A stretch of 64,000 nt of DNA, from assembly GCA_956465555.1 (NCBI GenBank), contig OY101119.1, positions 1,524,129 through 1,588,128 of the forward strand. The letters are read 5' to 3'. The stretch comes from Nitzschia sp. pyKryTriq1 (lineage: Eukaryota; Bacillariophyta; Bacillariophyceae; Bacillariales; Bacillariaceae). Both the position numbers and the translations under genes were made by a program. The notes below the pieces were generated by a model that was not told the DNA's origin, did no database searches, and saw nothing but the letters and a program-made list of their open reading frames with translations. Positions 1-10,345 of this stretch are shown one piece after another. Position 1 is the first letter of the stretch. Each line of letters begins with the position of its first letter.

Positions 1-245
1 TACGCGCGCTGCGAAAAAACGGCATCACTACTTGTTATATGCAACAGCATCACTTTTGGGCACCGTTGCCAGCAAGCGCAACGCGCCACAAGCAACAACG
101 TCGGCGGTCGGGGGCAGTTGGCAAACGCTCTCTTGACCCTCTCTCTACACTTGTTCCTCTTGTTAGTTTCTGTTGCACTCCTCGTATCCCTTCCGTCACC
201 GCACTACTTAAGAGTCTTGATTGGCATTGGCTTGATACATTGACT

Positions 246-2639
246 ATGAACGGTGGCGGCTTTTTCTCTGTTGCTGTTGTCCTCTGGGCGTTTGTGCTTG
301 CAAATCACTTTTCGATAGCCATAAATGATTGCATCTGCTTCCAGGGTGGATTGTCGCCAAGGCTCGATCGAAGATGTATTTCTCCCTGCTGGACAGCGTT
401 GCATGATAGCCCTTCGAGTTCCAGTGCCAGTATCAGTTCCGAGACTGAATCGACGCCTCTGAGCCATATTTCGAGCATACGGTGCAAGAATTTCGCAGGT
501 ATCGTCGGGGACGATGGCGGGGATCTCGAGTTGCTCTTCGACATGCCAGGGGGCTCTGCTTCGAACAATTTTGTGTGTGTTAGTGGCGAGACGGGAGCTG
601 GAAAGTCTCTGTTGATTTCCAAGGTTGTGGATCTGGTGACAGGTGGAAAAGCTTCTGCGTCCCTTTTGCACGATCCAACGCCAGGTGCATGCACTAGTGT
701 GGAAATTGGTTTGAAGCTATGTAATTCGGATCACGTGAATATGGTGAGACAGAACCTAGAAATAATGAACGTTGATCCCCAAACAATCCTGGCAATGGAT
801 GAGTGGAGCGGAAAACCTGTATGTCTTAGTCTGAAACGGTCGCTCACTTTCCACTCTAGTCGGGGGAAAGGACGGCTCAAATCAACTTGCTATCTCAACG
901 ACCAGCAGGTGTCGTTGAAGATTCTGAAGGGGGTTGGTGCTCCTTTGCTACCGGTAGTTAACGCTCCAGTGGCTGCCAGCGCGCTAGGGCGAGCACATTC
1001 CAGAATTTCCATGATCGATGCCGGTGTCTCTTCCGATCTCTTGCGTCGGGTCAGTCACCTATGCAAAATCTACAGAAAACGTCGACGGGATTCAGAGCGA
1101 CTAAACCAAGAGCTCGCAAAAAGAACTTTACCTGTTTCCATGAGTCAGGACGGAGAAAAGAATGTGGAACTACTGATGCATTGGATTAATGAGCTTGATG
1201 GTTTTGGACGTCGAATCGTCGATTTAGCACGGTCTCTCAGCAACGGTATGACGGACTCCGAATCTGCACTGGGTCACTTACTTGACGAGATAAGCCAACT
1301 CGATTGGATGGACAACGACAACACCAAAGGTGGGTTCAGTTCTGCACTTTATCGCAGTCTATTGGAATTATCTAGTCAGTTGACACTGATGGATGAAAAA
1401 TTGGAAGCATCCCTAAAGGCACGAGAATCGGTTGGATCCTTGTCCTCTCCTGAGTCGGTAAGAACAGCTCTGGAACGCACCCGACACCTACTGCTCGATG
1501 TTGGTGAGCAATCGGCGACGGACAAATCCAAAGTGACGGCGGCTACCGAGAGGGCGCATGACTTGCTGAATCAAGTAGAGACAGCCCTGGGCGAGTGTTC
1601 CGCATTCCTGGAGGATGAGGACAATGGGTTGTTGGCCGTTCTTCAAAATGAGAGGGGTGCTTGTACGGTTTCCTCTGAGGCGATTGGGGAGTATCTACTC
1701 GAGTGGAACACCTTGGCGCGGAAGCACGGGGTATCGTCGTATCTTTTGCCATCCTGCCATGCATCATTGCGTCAAGAGTTGGACGGGAATTTTGAGGCAC
1801 GGACACTTCTTCCCAAGGCACTAGCAGCTGAAAAAGAGGCCCTTGCCGAGTTGGTACAAGAATGTGGAATTCTTTCTCGGGCGAGAGCTGCAGTTGCCGA
1901 GAGACTCTCTCATTCGGTTTCTCGACGGCTTCCTTCCTTGGGGATGGATTCCAAGTTCTCGGTACGCGTGCAGCAAGCAGCGGATTACAACCTGGGCCTT
2001 CTTGGTGTCGATGAGATTGATTTCTTTCTCTTCCACAACTCGGGAGTCGGATCAAAGGACGATGAGAAACAAGTTTCTAACAAGCGTGGTGGGAAAGTGG
2101 AACTAGTCGCCAGTGCTGGTGAACGTGCAAGAATTGTGTTGGCGCTGGAATGTGAAGTGCCCGGATCGATTCGTGCCCTTTGTGTCGTACCACCTACCGC
2201 TGACTACAACTCAGTCCAACTATCGTCAGCACTGCCTGACGATATGTTTGTGGCTCCTACAAGTCGCCCTGTCACTGTCATCTACGATGAGATTGATGCC
2301 CATGTCGGTGGGCGTGCCTCCGTTGCGGTGGCGCAAATGCTGTTGGAACAGTCGGAATCCTGCCAGATATTGAGCATTACTCACAGTGCCTCGGTGGCCG
2401 CCACGGCCAACGTGCACATTTGTGTACAAAAACAGGAAAGCAATGGTCAAACAGTCGTATCCGCAACTCCAGTTGAGGGTGTAGCTCGATTGAAAGAGTT
2501 GGCGCGAATGGCATCCGGAGACATGGCTATGGAAGAAGCCGAGTCTTTTGCGGAAGCCCTACTTCGAGATGCTGCACTCAACCGACAAGCAAGTACTCGT
2601 TTGAAAAATCAAGATGGTCACTCGACTGTTGTCTACTAG
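246..2639 (+). CDS. RecN-like SMC-family DNA repair ATPase
   Basis: Single-exon protein of 797 residues from the ATG at 246; the frame is open back to another ATG at 39. It resembles bacterial RecN, an ABC/SMC-type ATPase acting in double-strand break repair. The Walker A motif GETGAGKS begins near residue 114. A long central part rich in Leu, Glu and Arg is consistent with the coiled-coil arm. The carboxy-terminal half has a signature-like AGERARIVLAL, Walker B VIYDEIDAHVGG near residue 681 (matching RecN IFDEVDTGISG) and the switch histidine in ITHSASVAATA. I chose the start at 246 because the next 20-odd residues (FFSVAVVLWAFVLANHF) form a hydrophobic signal-peptide-like segment, which would suit an organelle protein in a diatom. 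No clear plastid cleavage motif follows. A start at 39 would give a basic leader instead. The family call is strong; the location is inference. Confidence 0.82.
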   Translation: MNGGGFFSVAVVLWAFVLANHFSIAINDCICFQGGLSPRLDRRCISPCWTALHDSPSSSSASISSETESTPLSHISSIRCKNFAGIVGDDGGDLELLFDMPGGSASNNFVCVSGETGAGKSLLISKVVDLVTGGKASASLLHDPTPGACTSVEIGLKLCNSDHVNMVRQNLEIMNVDPQTILAMDEWSGKPVCLSLKRSLTFHSSRGKGRLKSTCYLNDQQVSLKILKGVGAPLLPVVNAPVAASALGRAHSRISMIDAGVSSDLLRRVSHLCKIYRKRRRDSERLNQELAKRTLPVSMSQDGEKNVELLMHWINELDGFGRRIVDLARSLSNGMTDSESALGHLLDEISQLDWMDNDNTKGGFSSALYRSLLELSSQLTLMDEKLEASLKARESVGSLSSPESVRTALERTRHLLLDVGEQSATDKSKVTAATERAHDLLNQVETALGECSAFLEDEDNGLLAVLQNERGACTVSSEAIGEYLLEWNTLARKHGVSSYLLPSCHASLRQELDGNFEARTLLPKALAAEKEALAELVQECGILSRARAAVAERLSHSVSRRLPSLGMDSKFSVRVQQAADYNLGLLGVDEIDFFLFHNSGVGSKDDEKQVSNKRGGKVELVASAGERARIVLALECEVPGSIRALCVVPPTADYNSVQLSSALPDDMFVAPTSRPVTVIYDEIDAHVGGRASVAVAQMLLEQSESCQILSITHSASVAATANVHICVQKQESNGQTVVSATPVEGVARLKELARMASGDMAMEEAESFAEALLRDAALNRQASTRLKNQDGHSTVVY

Positions 2640-2642
2640 CTG

Positions 2643-3371
2643 CTGAAAGGAAAACACATTTGGATTTCAATCTTCCACAATCTGGAAGATCCAAGCGTCG
2701 GGGCTTCGGGTTCTCCTTAGGATTTGCGCGGTTGCTATAAATATGGCATATTTTTACTTCAGACGAGAGTCAACACAGATAAAATGGACGGGACATGTGT
2801 GTTACTATTGCTATTCATACGGAGCAACCAATTAATGCTAGCCATCTTGGGGTCGAATTGGATCTCTCCACCTCTAAGGCATTTTCGTGACCAGCAGACC
2901 ACGCACCCATGTCAGGGTTGCAAGGCGTTCAGCAACAGCCTCACCAAGCGTGAAGCTAGATACTTCTCGTTTCGCTCAGAATCAAAACTAAATACGTCAA
3001 ATACTCGTTTTATTGATAAGGATCCCTAATCTAGATACTAAAGAGGTCTACTCTCTCTAGTAGCTAGTAGTAGAGAGAGGAGGAGGAGTAGAATGAAGTC
3101 GTCCGTACTCGTAGAGAGACATTCCTTCGCCCACGACGACTCCTTTGGCCCCTCGCATGTAGCAATCCGGGACGTCACATCCCGCTTTTGGCCTGACCGC
3201 TAACTTCTAGTAGTCGGGAAGCTACCCTTTTCTCTTTCAAACGAATTTTGCCATACCTCCTGCCATACCCAAACAGACATACGTTGTACAGCAGTCATGT
3301 CAGGGCACTACACACCAAGCAAGTCGGGCAAACACACAATCCAACACAATAGCCACCAATTCACATTCGGG
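2643..3371. other. Intergenic spacer downstream of the RecN-like gene
   Basis: No supportable gene. A 101-codon ATG frame at 2724-3029 has no recognisable domain and looks like chance. Around 3050-3080 there is a short simple stretch of repeated CTAGTAG and GAGAGAGG. Confidence 0.5.
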
Positions 3372-3515
3372 CACGCGATAGCGCTAGTAGAATAGGCATT
3401 ATTTTATTTTCGAGCACGCGATAGCGCTAGCTAGTAATAGACATTATTCTGTTTTCCTCCACGCGATAGCGCTAGTAAAAGACATTGTTTTGTTTTCGTT
3501 CACGCAATAGCGCCG
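3372..3515 (+). repeat. Short tandem repeat, four copies of about 43 bp
   Basis: The unit starts with CACGCGATAGCGCTAG and ends in a T-rich ACATTATTTTGTTTTC-like tail. Copies begin at 3372, 3415, 3460 and 3501, so the period is 41-45 bp. The last copy is diverged (CACGCAATAGCGCC). The conserved head contains the palindrome AGCGCT, while the tail varies. Confidence 0.8.
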
Positions 3516-3804
3516 AGTCGAACCACAATATGGCGTGGACTCGAATTGATTTGGTCAAATAGTCTGGCCGTCGGTCGTGAGTCATGGGAGCCGTGATGTG
3601 TGATTGGGTGGTCATCGCTTCTTATTGAAGTGCCGATGCGACGATGACCCAACGCATGCCGCAACTCATCTCGACTTGCTGTTACCGATCGATGGCTTGT
3701 ATGGCTTGTTAATGTTGTTATAATCTTGTTTACTTTCCTATCTTGTAAGACTGTTTCTATTTGGTTTATCAGACCCAGTAGCTACTGACAATACGCTACA
3801 TTAA

Positions 3805-4500
3805 CGATACATCTCTCAACTACAAGAGGAGAATGTGCTTCCAACTGAGACGATCCATGGCCGCAATGAGATGGACAGTCATGCCGATACTTGTGTTCTC
3901 GGTAAGAACTGGATCATCATGGAATATACGGCGAGAGAGTGCGACGTGTCGCCATACACGGAATCGTAGGAGGCCGTCAAGAACGTTCCAATTGTGACGG
4001 GAGCTACTGCATGGACCGATCCAGAGAGTGGATTGGATTACATTTTGATAATCCACGAAGGACTGTGGATGCCGGAGTTGGTCACGCATTCGCTGATTAA
4101 CCCCAACCAGATGCGGGCATACGGCACCACAGTGGATGACAACCCGTTCGGTGGCCCAATGCAGATTAAGGTGAACGATGATGCGGCGACAATCCCAATG
4201 CAAGCGGCGGGGACTAACATTTATTTTGAGACCAGGACACCGACGCAGCGTGAGTTGGATAATTGCCCGCATTTGCACCTTACATCAAAGCATCCGTGGG
4301 GATCCACAACAAGTGGAGTTCCCAAAAGTGTCCGCAGTTCGCAGGGATGCGGCAGAAGTGATTGAAGAAGACGACTGGCAGACGCAGGATTCGGACGAGA
4401 TTTACAATGTGGACGGTTTCTGCCGTCGCCTTTTGGCTGAGCATTTGATTGGAGAGGATCACAAGAAAAGGCTAGAGATCGTAGAAGTACGTTCGTACGG
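3805..4500 (+). pseudogene. Relic of a Ty1/copia retrotransposon, protease region of pol
   Basis: Reading from 3805 there is a copia-type aspartic protease motif DSHADTCVLG at 3874, then a TAG stop in frame at 3967. The same frame continues with HEGLWMPELVTHSLINPNQ, a block I associate with diatom copia-like (CoDi) polyproteins. Homology runs to about 4300. It then continues one frame over (DPQQVEFPKVSAVRRDAAEV and onward to about 4490), which indicates a frameshift. No integrase, reverse transcriptase, RNase H or LTR is seen next to it. It is a dead fragment with a nonsense codon, a frameshift and both ends missing. The family call rests on motif memory. Confidence 0.72.
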
Positions 4501-4683
4501 AATCTTTCTGTTCTCTGTTCAACAAAAGACAACTCTCGCTATCGGTTTGTCTGTTGAAAGGTCTTTTGGGTACCTGGTACCCGTCGGGAAGACTCAACTT
4601 TATGCTCCTTTGTACCAGGTCTACACAAATCAGCGTAGCCTGTCCTATTTTTGTCCTGTGTGTGATTCAAGGTTACCCCTGAA

Positions 4684-4755
4684 ATCAACGTCCAGAATTT
4701 CCCCCCGTCGCACGCCCAAGCGCGTTTGAACGACGGGGAAGTTAGTGACAGCTCT
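4684..4755 (+). repeat. Dispersed 72-bp repeat, copy 1
   Basis: This stretch matches 27845-27915 closely. Shared blocks are ACGTCC-GAATTT, then GTCGCACGCCCA, GCGCGT, TGAACGACGGGGA and GACA-GCTCT. It lies in the region upstream of the COG1 gene. Confidence 0.7.
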
Positions 4756-4922
4756 AACCCAGGGAGTTGTTTACGAGTATTCATCCCTGCTCTATCTAAC
4801 CGCACCGCACCGCCCCCAAACACCTGGCTATTGGCACAACCTTAACCTTGACCTTGTGTGTTGCGTTGTCATCATCACCCCGACCGCACAAGTTCTTGTA
4901 CTCGTAACAAAAGCCGTGTCCC

Positions 4923-7900
4923 ATGTCGTCGTTGCCACAACCCCCCTCGATGCAGATGCAGGCGAATCGCCGGTCGTCCAGCGGTGGAAGCTCCTATCAT
5001 CCATCGCCCTCGTCGCCGAGAAAAGCGCAACCCGCATCCCGCGTGGTGTCTTTGGGCGGTCTCCCTCCGCCTCCCGCCATGGCGACTCAGGGAAAGACGG
5101 GAGGCCAGACGAATTACGCCCAGAATCTGGCGAGGAGCATGACGATTGATGAAATGCGCGAACTGCATCGTCGGGCTTTGAGCGAGGCAGAGGCCAAGCA
5201 AACCGAGCTGCGTTTGGTGCTGGCGTCGCGCTATCGCGAACTCGTGGGGAGCAGCGATGAGGTCACCAAGATGGGGGAAAGGGCACAGGAACTTCACGAA
5301 CTGGTCCACGCTCTCCCAGGATTGATGGAGAAGCTGGTGAACTCTGCCACTGCACCGCAGTCTCAAACCTCCACGACGCGAGAAGATTCGAAAGCCATCG
5401 ATCAGAGGGACTGTGATGAGGTACAGGTACTCTTTCTGCGCCACAAGCTATCCAACTTACCCAGACTCGTTCACAGAGCACTCGACAAAAGCGATGTGCA
5501 CGAAGCCGCCGAATCACTCATGCAGCTGTTTCGCCTGATTGCAGAGCAGACCGACGAATACCCTCTGGCGACTGCCCTGGCTTCGGGGGTGAAATGCAAC
5601 GCACCTACACAAATGGATGATTTGCTGCGAGCGCAAATGAGAATGACCTTCCTGCACGTGCAAACGCTCCCTGCTAAGATCACTCGAATCTCAAAGCACA
5701 TTCTCAACTCGGCGGCTTCGTTTGGGTCAAACATCTCCGACCCAAAGCACGGTGCTCAAATGTCGGCCTCGGCACTGTCAACTCTGGATATGCTGGTCAC
5801 CACGCAAACCCGAGATAGGCCCGTCCAACTGTTGGATATGTATTTTGACGCCAAAGCACAACTTCTGCAGGGCCTCCTGGGTAAACTTACTACTTCTGTG
5901 TCAGCCAAAGACAAGTCGTCTGGGGATTCCGATGCCATCAACGCGGAAGATATCCTGTCCAAGATTGTTTTGATACTGCAGTACGATATCATCCTGCATC
6001 CCTACCAGATATTCATTCTGCGAAAGTTTCCGGCATGCCCCGACTCGATCTCTACTCCTGCTGATATTTTGAGGTCTTTGCCCAGGTTCTCGGCCTCATT
6101 GGTTCAGTCCAAGACGTCAATTTTCTTGTCTGCACATTTGCCTCTGATTAGAACCAAAGTCAAGAGTGTTTTGATAGATATTGCCGGGACGACTGCTTCG
6201 GCTCTTGGTAAAATCCGACAATCGCTGTACGATAAGACAGATGGTGTAGACTGTATGGACAGATTGGATAGCAAGGGATTCTGTACTTGGGAAGAGGCTG
6301 TCAATGGCGTGGTTGATGTGTCGAGTGTGTTGAGCAGCAGCCAGGGCGCTGGGAGTCCTCTGCCCTTTTCACCCAGTAGCCGAGATTATGTGGGGACCGA
6401 CCAAAAACTATCTCTCTGGAGTGCATTATTCTCCAACACATTTTCTTCACTGGTACATTCTTTGTTGACAACATCCTTCCAATCTGTGCACAAAAAAGTG
6501 GTGTCAGCGCTCCGGCTTTCGTTGGCCAATGCGCCTCCCTTAACATCCATGCTACCTCATGAAGCCTACCGAAATGCGCTGTATATTGCGTCAGAGTTGG
6601 ACACCGCCTTGTTAACGGTGAGCGATGATGCCCATGAATTGCTCGTTCACGCCGAAGAGCGAGTCGAAAGCGAGACACGTCTCCGCCAATCTTTGTACGT
6701 ACAAACTTGTGAAATCATGGGTCGATTAATTTGCGAGCTCCGTCGAATGCTCTTGGTATCAGACAGCTCGGACGCAGTCAAGGAATTGATTGTGGGTCGC
6801 CTTTGTCATCTATTGAAATTTCGTTTGACAGGACTGCCTACCCTATTGGATCCCCACTCGTCGCCAGCTGTGTTGCACGGTACCAGTGGAATGATATCTT
6901 TGCTTGAGCTGTCGTCAGCTTTTGATTTGGCGGATGATAATGACGATGGTCTTATTACCTTTCAAGAAGCCATGGAGGCTGTCGACAGTGCCTTTTCGGG
7001 TACGCAATTTCACGGGGCGGAAATGGTACGAGAAACTTTGCTCTTGGCAGCTACCGGGGAGAACGATTGGTCAACGCAAGTGAGCGGGACAAGATCTAGA
7101 TCCACGACGCCACAGGATGTAACATTGAACGAGTTAACGCTCCTACTGGCCCGAGGTTTGCGACATGAGAGTTCTGGGCACCAAAGTGCCCTTGGCATCA
7201 TTCAACAATCATTGGACCAAATCATTGCCTCGTGCTTTGACAAGTGGGCAGCAGAGGCGTTGAATCCCCATACTGCTACATTCTCTAACCATGTCGAAGA
7301 ATTTGTGCAAACCGCCTCCACCTGCAGTGAAACAGAGTTCCGGCGAGTCTACGCTCATGCAGTGGACACCGCGTCCATTTCGTCGGCGCGTGAGGCAGCA
7401 GCTGTCAACAATGTATCGCCCCACGTCATTAACTTTTTGCTTCACGTCACCTTTACCCTGAACCGTTCCGTTTGCCCCTCGGATTCTTTGGAACCCGTTC
7501 CATCGAAGGAGTATGCTGCTTCCATGGGCATCGATACCAGTAATGATATCCCCTGTTTGATGACTACGATTCGTTGGGCTCTCCTATCACAAGGATTGTC
7601 CGCTATCGTATCTGTGATTACAAAGCATGTCGGTGCAGGGCTTGGCTCTTCCGAGATCTCGCTACGGAATTGCGGTCCTTCGGGTTTGGTCCAGCTCAAA
7701 AGTGATCTTTCTTTTGTGGGAAAATCTTTCTTTCGACGTAACCGGTATGGCTTTGGCGAGGCAGGAACTGAAACGTCTTCAGAGGCCTCGCTTCGAAAGT
7801 TGTCGAAAGAAGTCGATGCCTTGGTCCGCCGTTCCTGTGACAAGTCGGTACTAGTCAAGATCGAAGAAAACCACAACCATATCATGGAAGTTTGCGACTT

Positions 7901-8189
7901 GTACTTTTCCTCTCTGTTCGGTCAAGACGACGAAATGTCCGTACCCCTCGGCGAACTAGGTGGCAATGCTTCCCCGCGGATGGGAAACAACCCCCTGCTT
8001 TACTCCCCACTGGCATCATCAATTCGTTTTCCATTGTTGCCAATTCAAACCGATCGTACTCTCAGCGGTGTACAAGCACGGGGTAAATACAAGGAAAAGG
8101 ATGAAAACGAGGCACGTCGAGATAATGTCGGCGGAGGAGCCGTGCGCGCCGGGTTGGGCTTTTTCAGTTCCATGCTTAAAAAGACATAA
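4923..8189 (+). CDS. COG1: Conserved oligomeric Golgi complex subunit 1 (COG1) with an EF-hand insertion
   Basis: Single exon, 1,088 residues. COG1 belongs to the lobe of the COG tether that organises retrograde vesicle docking at the Golgi. After a Ser/Pro-rich leader, residues about 74-140 carry the COG1/Vps51-type block (MTIDEMRELHRRALSEAEAK, then RYRELVGSSDEVTKMGERA), matching the RYRDLI-ADTI-M pattern of COG1 proteins. The following segment (LFLRHKLSNLPRLVHRALD) also fits COG1. Residues 671-682 form a perfect canonical EF-hand loop, DDNDDGLITFQE, with Asp/Asn/Asp at positions 1, 3 and 5, Gly at 6, Ile at 8 and Glu at 12. A degenerate loop (RLDSKGFCTWEE) lies near residue 445. I know of no EF-hand in animal, yeast or plant COG1. 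The ATG at 4923 is the first in frame after the promoter region. Confidence 0.8.
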   Translation: MSSLPQPPSMQMQANRRSSSGGSSYHPSPSSPRKAQPASRVVSLGGLPPPPAMATQGKTGGQTNYAQNLARSMTIDEMRELHRRALSEAEAKQTELRLVLASRYRELVGSSDEVTKMGERAQELHELVHALPGLMEKLVNSATAPQSQTSTTREDSKAIDQRDCDEVQVLFLRHKLSNLPRLVHRALDKSDVHEAAESLMQLFRLIAEQTDEYPLATALASGVKCNAPTQMDDLLRAQMRMTFLHVQTLPAKITRISKHILNSAASFGSNISDPKHGAQMSASALSTLDMLVTTQTRDRPVQLLDMYFDAKAQLLQGLLGKLTTSVSAKDKSSGDSDAINAEDILSKIVLILQYDIILHPYQIFILRKFPACPDSISTPADILRSLPRFSASLVQSKTSIFLSAHLPLIRTKVKSVLIDIAGTTASALGKIRQSLYDKTDGVDCMDRLDSKGFCTWEEAVNGVVDVSSVLSSSQGAGSPLPFSPSSRDYVGTDQKLSLWSALFSNTFSSLVHSLLTTSFQSVHKKVVSALRLSLANAPPLTSMLPHEAYRNALYIASELDTALLTVSDDAHELLVHAEERVESETRLRQSLYVQTCEIMGRLICELRRMLLVSDSSDAVKELIVGRLCHLLKFRLTGLPTLLDPHSSPAVLHGTSGMISLLELSSAFDLADDNDDGLITFQEAMEAVDSAFSGTQFHGAEMVRETLLLAATGENDWSTQVSGTRSRSTTPQDVTLNELTLLLARGLRHESSGHQSALGIIQQSLDQIIASCFDKWAAEALNPHTATFSNHVEEFVQTASTCSETEFRRVYAHAVDTASISSAREAAAVNNVSPHVINFLLHVTFTLNRSVCPSDSLEPVPSKEYAASMGIDTSNDIPCLMTTIRWALLSQGLSAIVSVITKHVGAGLGSSEISLRNCGPSGLVQLKSDLSFVGKSFFRRNRYGFGEAGTETSSEASLRKLSKEVDALVRRSCDKSVLVKIEENHNHIMEVCDLYFSSLFGQDDEMSVPLGELGGNASPRMGNNPLLYSPLASSIRFPLLPIQTDRTLSGVQARGKYKEKDENEARRDNVGGGAVRAGLGFFSSMLKKT

Positions 8190-8722
8190 AGTTGACGCTT
8201 TTTATTCTCAAAGTATAAGTAGTACTATCATACTGACAACGCTCTATACTGTATTGTAAAGCAGCAAGAAAGTGCACCGTCTAATTTAGCTACTACCTTG
8301 ACGCTCAAGAGCAATGAATGCACTGAAGAATCTCACTTGTGCCGACGAGAAATCACTAGTCATTTAGGCCAAAGCTCTCTTTGCTCATATACAGCTAGTG
8401 AGGATATTTCCTCATTACAGCACGTTCAACCAAAGGGTACTTTGATGATTCGTAACTTCAAACGTTGAATTTGGTGATAGTGATCCATTGCCAGAGAGCC
8501 AGCTACTACTCACGAAGTTATCCCGTAATAGCGCACGAAATTCAACAAATCAGCTAGCGCACTGCAAAATGTCTGGCCGTCCTCCGTGAAAATGGTCTAT
8601 TCCATGAAGCATAGTTTGGACTCAGTAATGGTGCTACACTCTAGATTACTCCGGCTTGGGAGTTTGGAGAAACAATTGTAACTGTAATTTTTCATTAGCG
8701 AGTAGAATGGCTGTGAAATTCC
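8190..8722. other. Convergent spacer between COG1 and the TPM-domain gene
   Basis: Contains both 3' ends and the first copy of a dispersed repeat at 8248-8319 (listed separately). I see no gene in the rest. Confidence 0.5.
8248..8319 (+). repeat. Dispersed repeat family A, copy 1 (core only)
   Basis: The core TTGTAAAGCAGC, TGCACCGTCTAATTTAG, TACTACCTTGACG and GAGCAATGAAT recurs at 50349-50419 in direct orientation and at 55721-55782 inverted. This copy diverges after GAGCAATGAAT, whereas the other two continue to match for a further 190 bp or so. Confidence 0.8.
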
Positions 8723-9680
8723 TTACATTCCAAGAGACCTGAGACTCTGGCCCTCGTCGGGTGGTGCAGTGCAAAAGCCGTCTTCGGAACGCAAGCATGC
8801 AACTATTGCCTCAATTGCATTGGTGACGGCAAGATCGATTCCATTCTCGCGAACAAAGAAAGTGTTTCCGTACTTCGCCGAAAGACGAGTCCAAAAGACA
8901 TTTGGCAGGGCGAATTTCACACCGTCTCCCACGTTGAAGTTCAGCACGTTGCCTGGAGAGAGTAAGCCGAAGGAGCTTTGAGATCTCACGCATGGAATAC
9001 TCCATCATCTCCACCAGTAACTTACCTCGACCCCCAAATTGATCGACTACCAAGACAATGTATTTGTCGTCTTTTTGTCCCTGCAAATAATGAGCGATAA
9101 AGAATAGCTAAGCGTGGAGATCCATAGGTGTCAATGGCAATAAGGAGAACCCAGTAATCACAAACCTCTTTCCCGAGATCCCAATAATCACGAATAGCAA
9201 GCCCTGGAGTATTGGGATAATTCTGGCACAAAACTCTTTTTGTGTTTGATGTGATGGGAAAGGTGACAGTGAGGACGACGATTATTCGGATCTTCCACAA
9301 AATTGAACGATGGCTTTCCACACTCCAAGGACTGACCTCACTCGGAATCCCGTATCTTTCTCTAGGCTGGCTAACATGCTGTCGATCCGTTTTGCCTGGC
9401 CCGACGTCAAGAATTTCTCAGTTTGAATAACCAAAGTGGGCTCCTTCGGAAGAAGATCAGGCCTGTTCACAGATTCCAATCTGGCAAGAGCCAGCGGGGG
9501 GAACTGAGTAAGCACAGCCGATGCAGCCACGAAGGACAAGAGACTTGAACGTCGGCTCACACCTTCGCCCACTGACATGTCAAGTCTCGTGCCGACTCGA
9601 GGTTCTTGAGAATAAACGGTAAAACCATGTGCACCACTGCTTGTCAGTGACAGAAACATGGCTGTTTGGAATATTTTCAT
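8723..9680 (-). CDS. Thylakoid-lumen TPM-domain protein, TLP18.3/Psb32 family
   Basis: Four exons on the minus strand: 9337-9680, 9166-9235, 9026-9080 and 8723-8952. All junctions are GT-AG and in phase, giving 232 residues. TLP18.3/Psb32 proteins work in photosystem II repair in the thylakoid lumen. Residues 1-19 are a signal peptide followed by AHG-F, the phenylalanine-at-cleavage signal of complex plastids. A transit-like stretch then leads to a twin-arginine signal (SRRSSLLSF, residues 42-50) ending in ALA at 66. The mature part has the TPM pattern: TGFRVRVL, IVLVVD, VKFALPNVFWTRLSAKYGNT and AVTNAIEAIVACL. The spliced order was reconstructed by eye, and the conserved blocks fall exactly into frame across the introns. 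Confidence 0.85.
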
Positions 9681-10345
9681 CTCGGACGCACTTAGAAATC
9701 ACTTAATTGAATGAAAAAATCGTGCTTCTGGGTGGTGTTCACGATGGCGATGAACTTTATGCTTCTTGCTTTTTCCTGCTGATAGCTTCTGATGGCAGCA
9801 ACTGATGTACCGGTACGTGACGATCGTATCGAAACAAGTGGCAACGAAAGGTGCGCTGGAGCTTTTAGCATGACGGTTGGGGAAGGGTTGAAGTGGATTA
9901 TGTACTCATACATACAGTACTGGTACAGTACTGGTAGAATGCGCCTACGGCAAGGAAAATGCGCGACGCGCGCAGCCTCTCATCCATTTTCCCCGCCTGC
10001 CTGATTGATGATCCTCCAGAGAGGCATATCACTATTTTTTGCCGACTTCGGAGCTACTAGAGACAGTAAAGTACAGTACCGGTATTAGCAGGGGACGGCC
10101 AGCCCTTTCCCTACCGGTACTCTCTCTAGCTAGTACTAAATCAATCACGAGATAGACAAAAACCTTCGCGACAGAGCGTAGAAAAATGAAAGCGTCAGCA
10201 ATACTATCATGCTATTATTAGCAGATTCACATCGTAGAAAAGATATACACTGATCCAAAAGGTCGAGGTGTCATGCTTAGCTGCTGCTGGAAATTCCTGC
10301 TATAGTTCTTAGCACCCAACCTCATCGTTGATCCTCTATTTGTTG
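9681..10345. other. Spacer with palindromic GTAC/TACCGGTA array
   Basis: This is the upstream region of the TPM gene and the 3' side of TTC27. CAGTACTGGTACAGTACTGG lies at 9915-9934, GTACAGTACCGGTA at 10071-10084 and CTACCGGTAC at 10111-10120. No gene is seen. Confidence 0.5.

Noticed and set aside
2724-3029. ATG frame of 101 codons
   Set aside because: No domain, odd composition, inside a repeat-bearing spacer.
3766-3782. A 17-bp sequence GGTTTATCAGACCCAGT that recurs inverted at 23225-23241
   Set aside because: The match stops at 17 bp on both sides, and one such match is expected by chance in a window this long.
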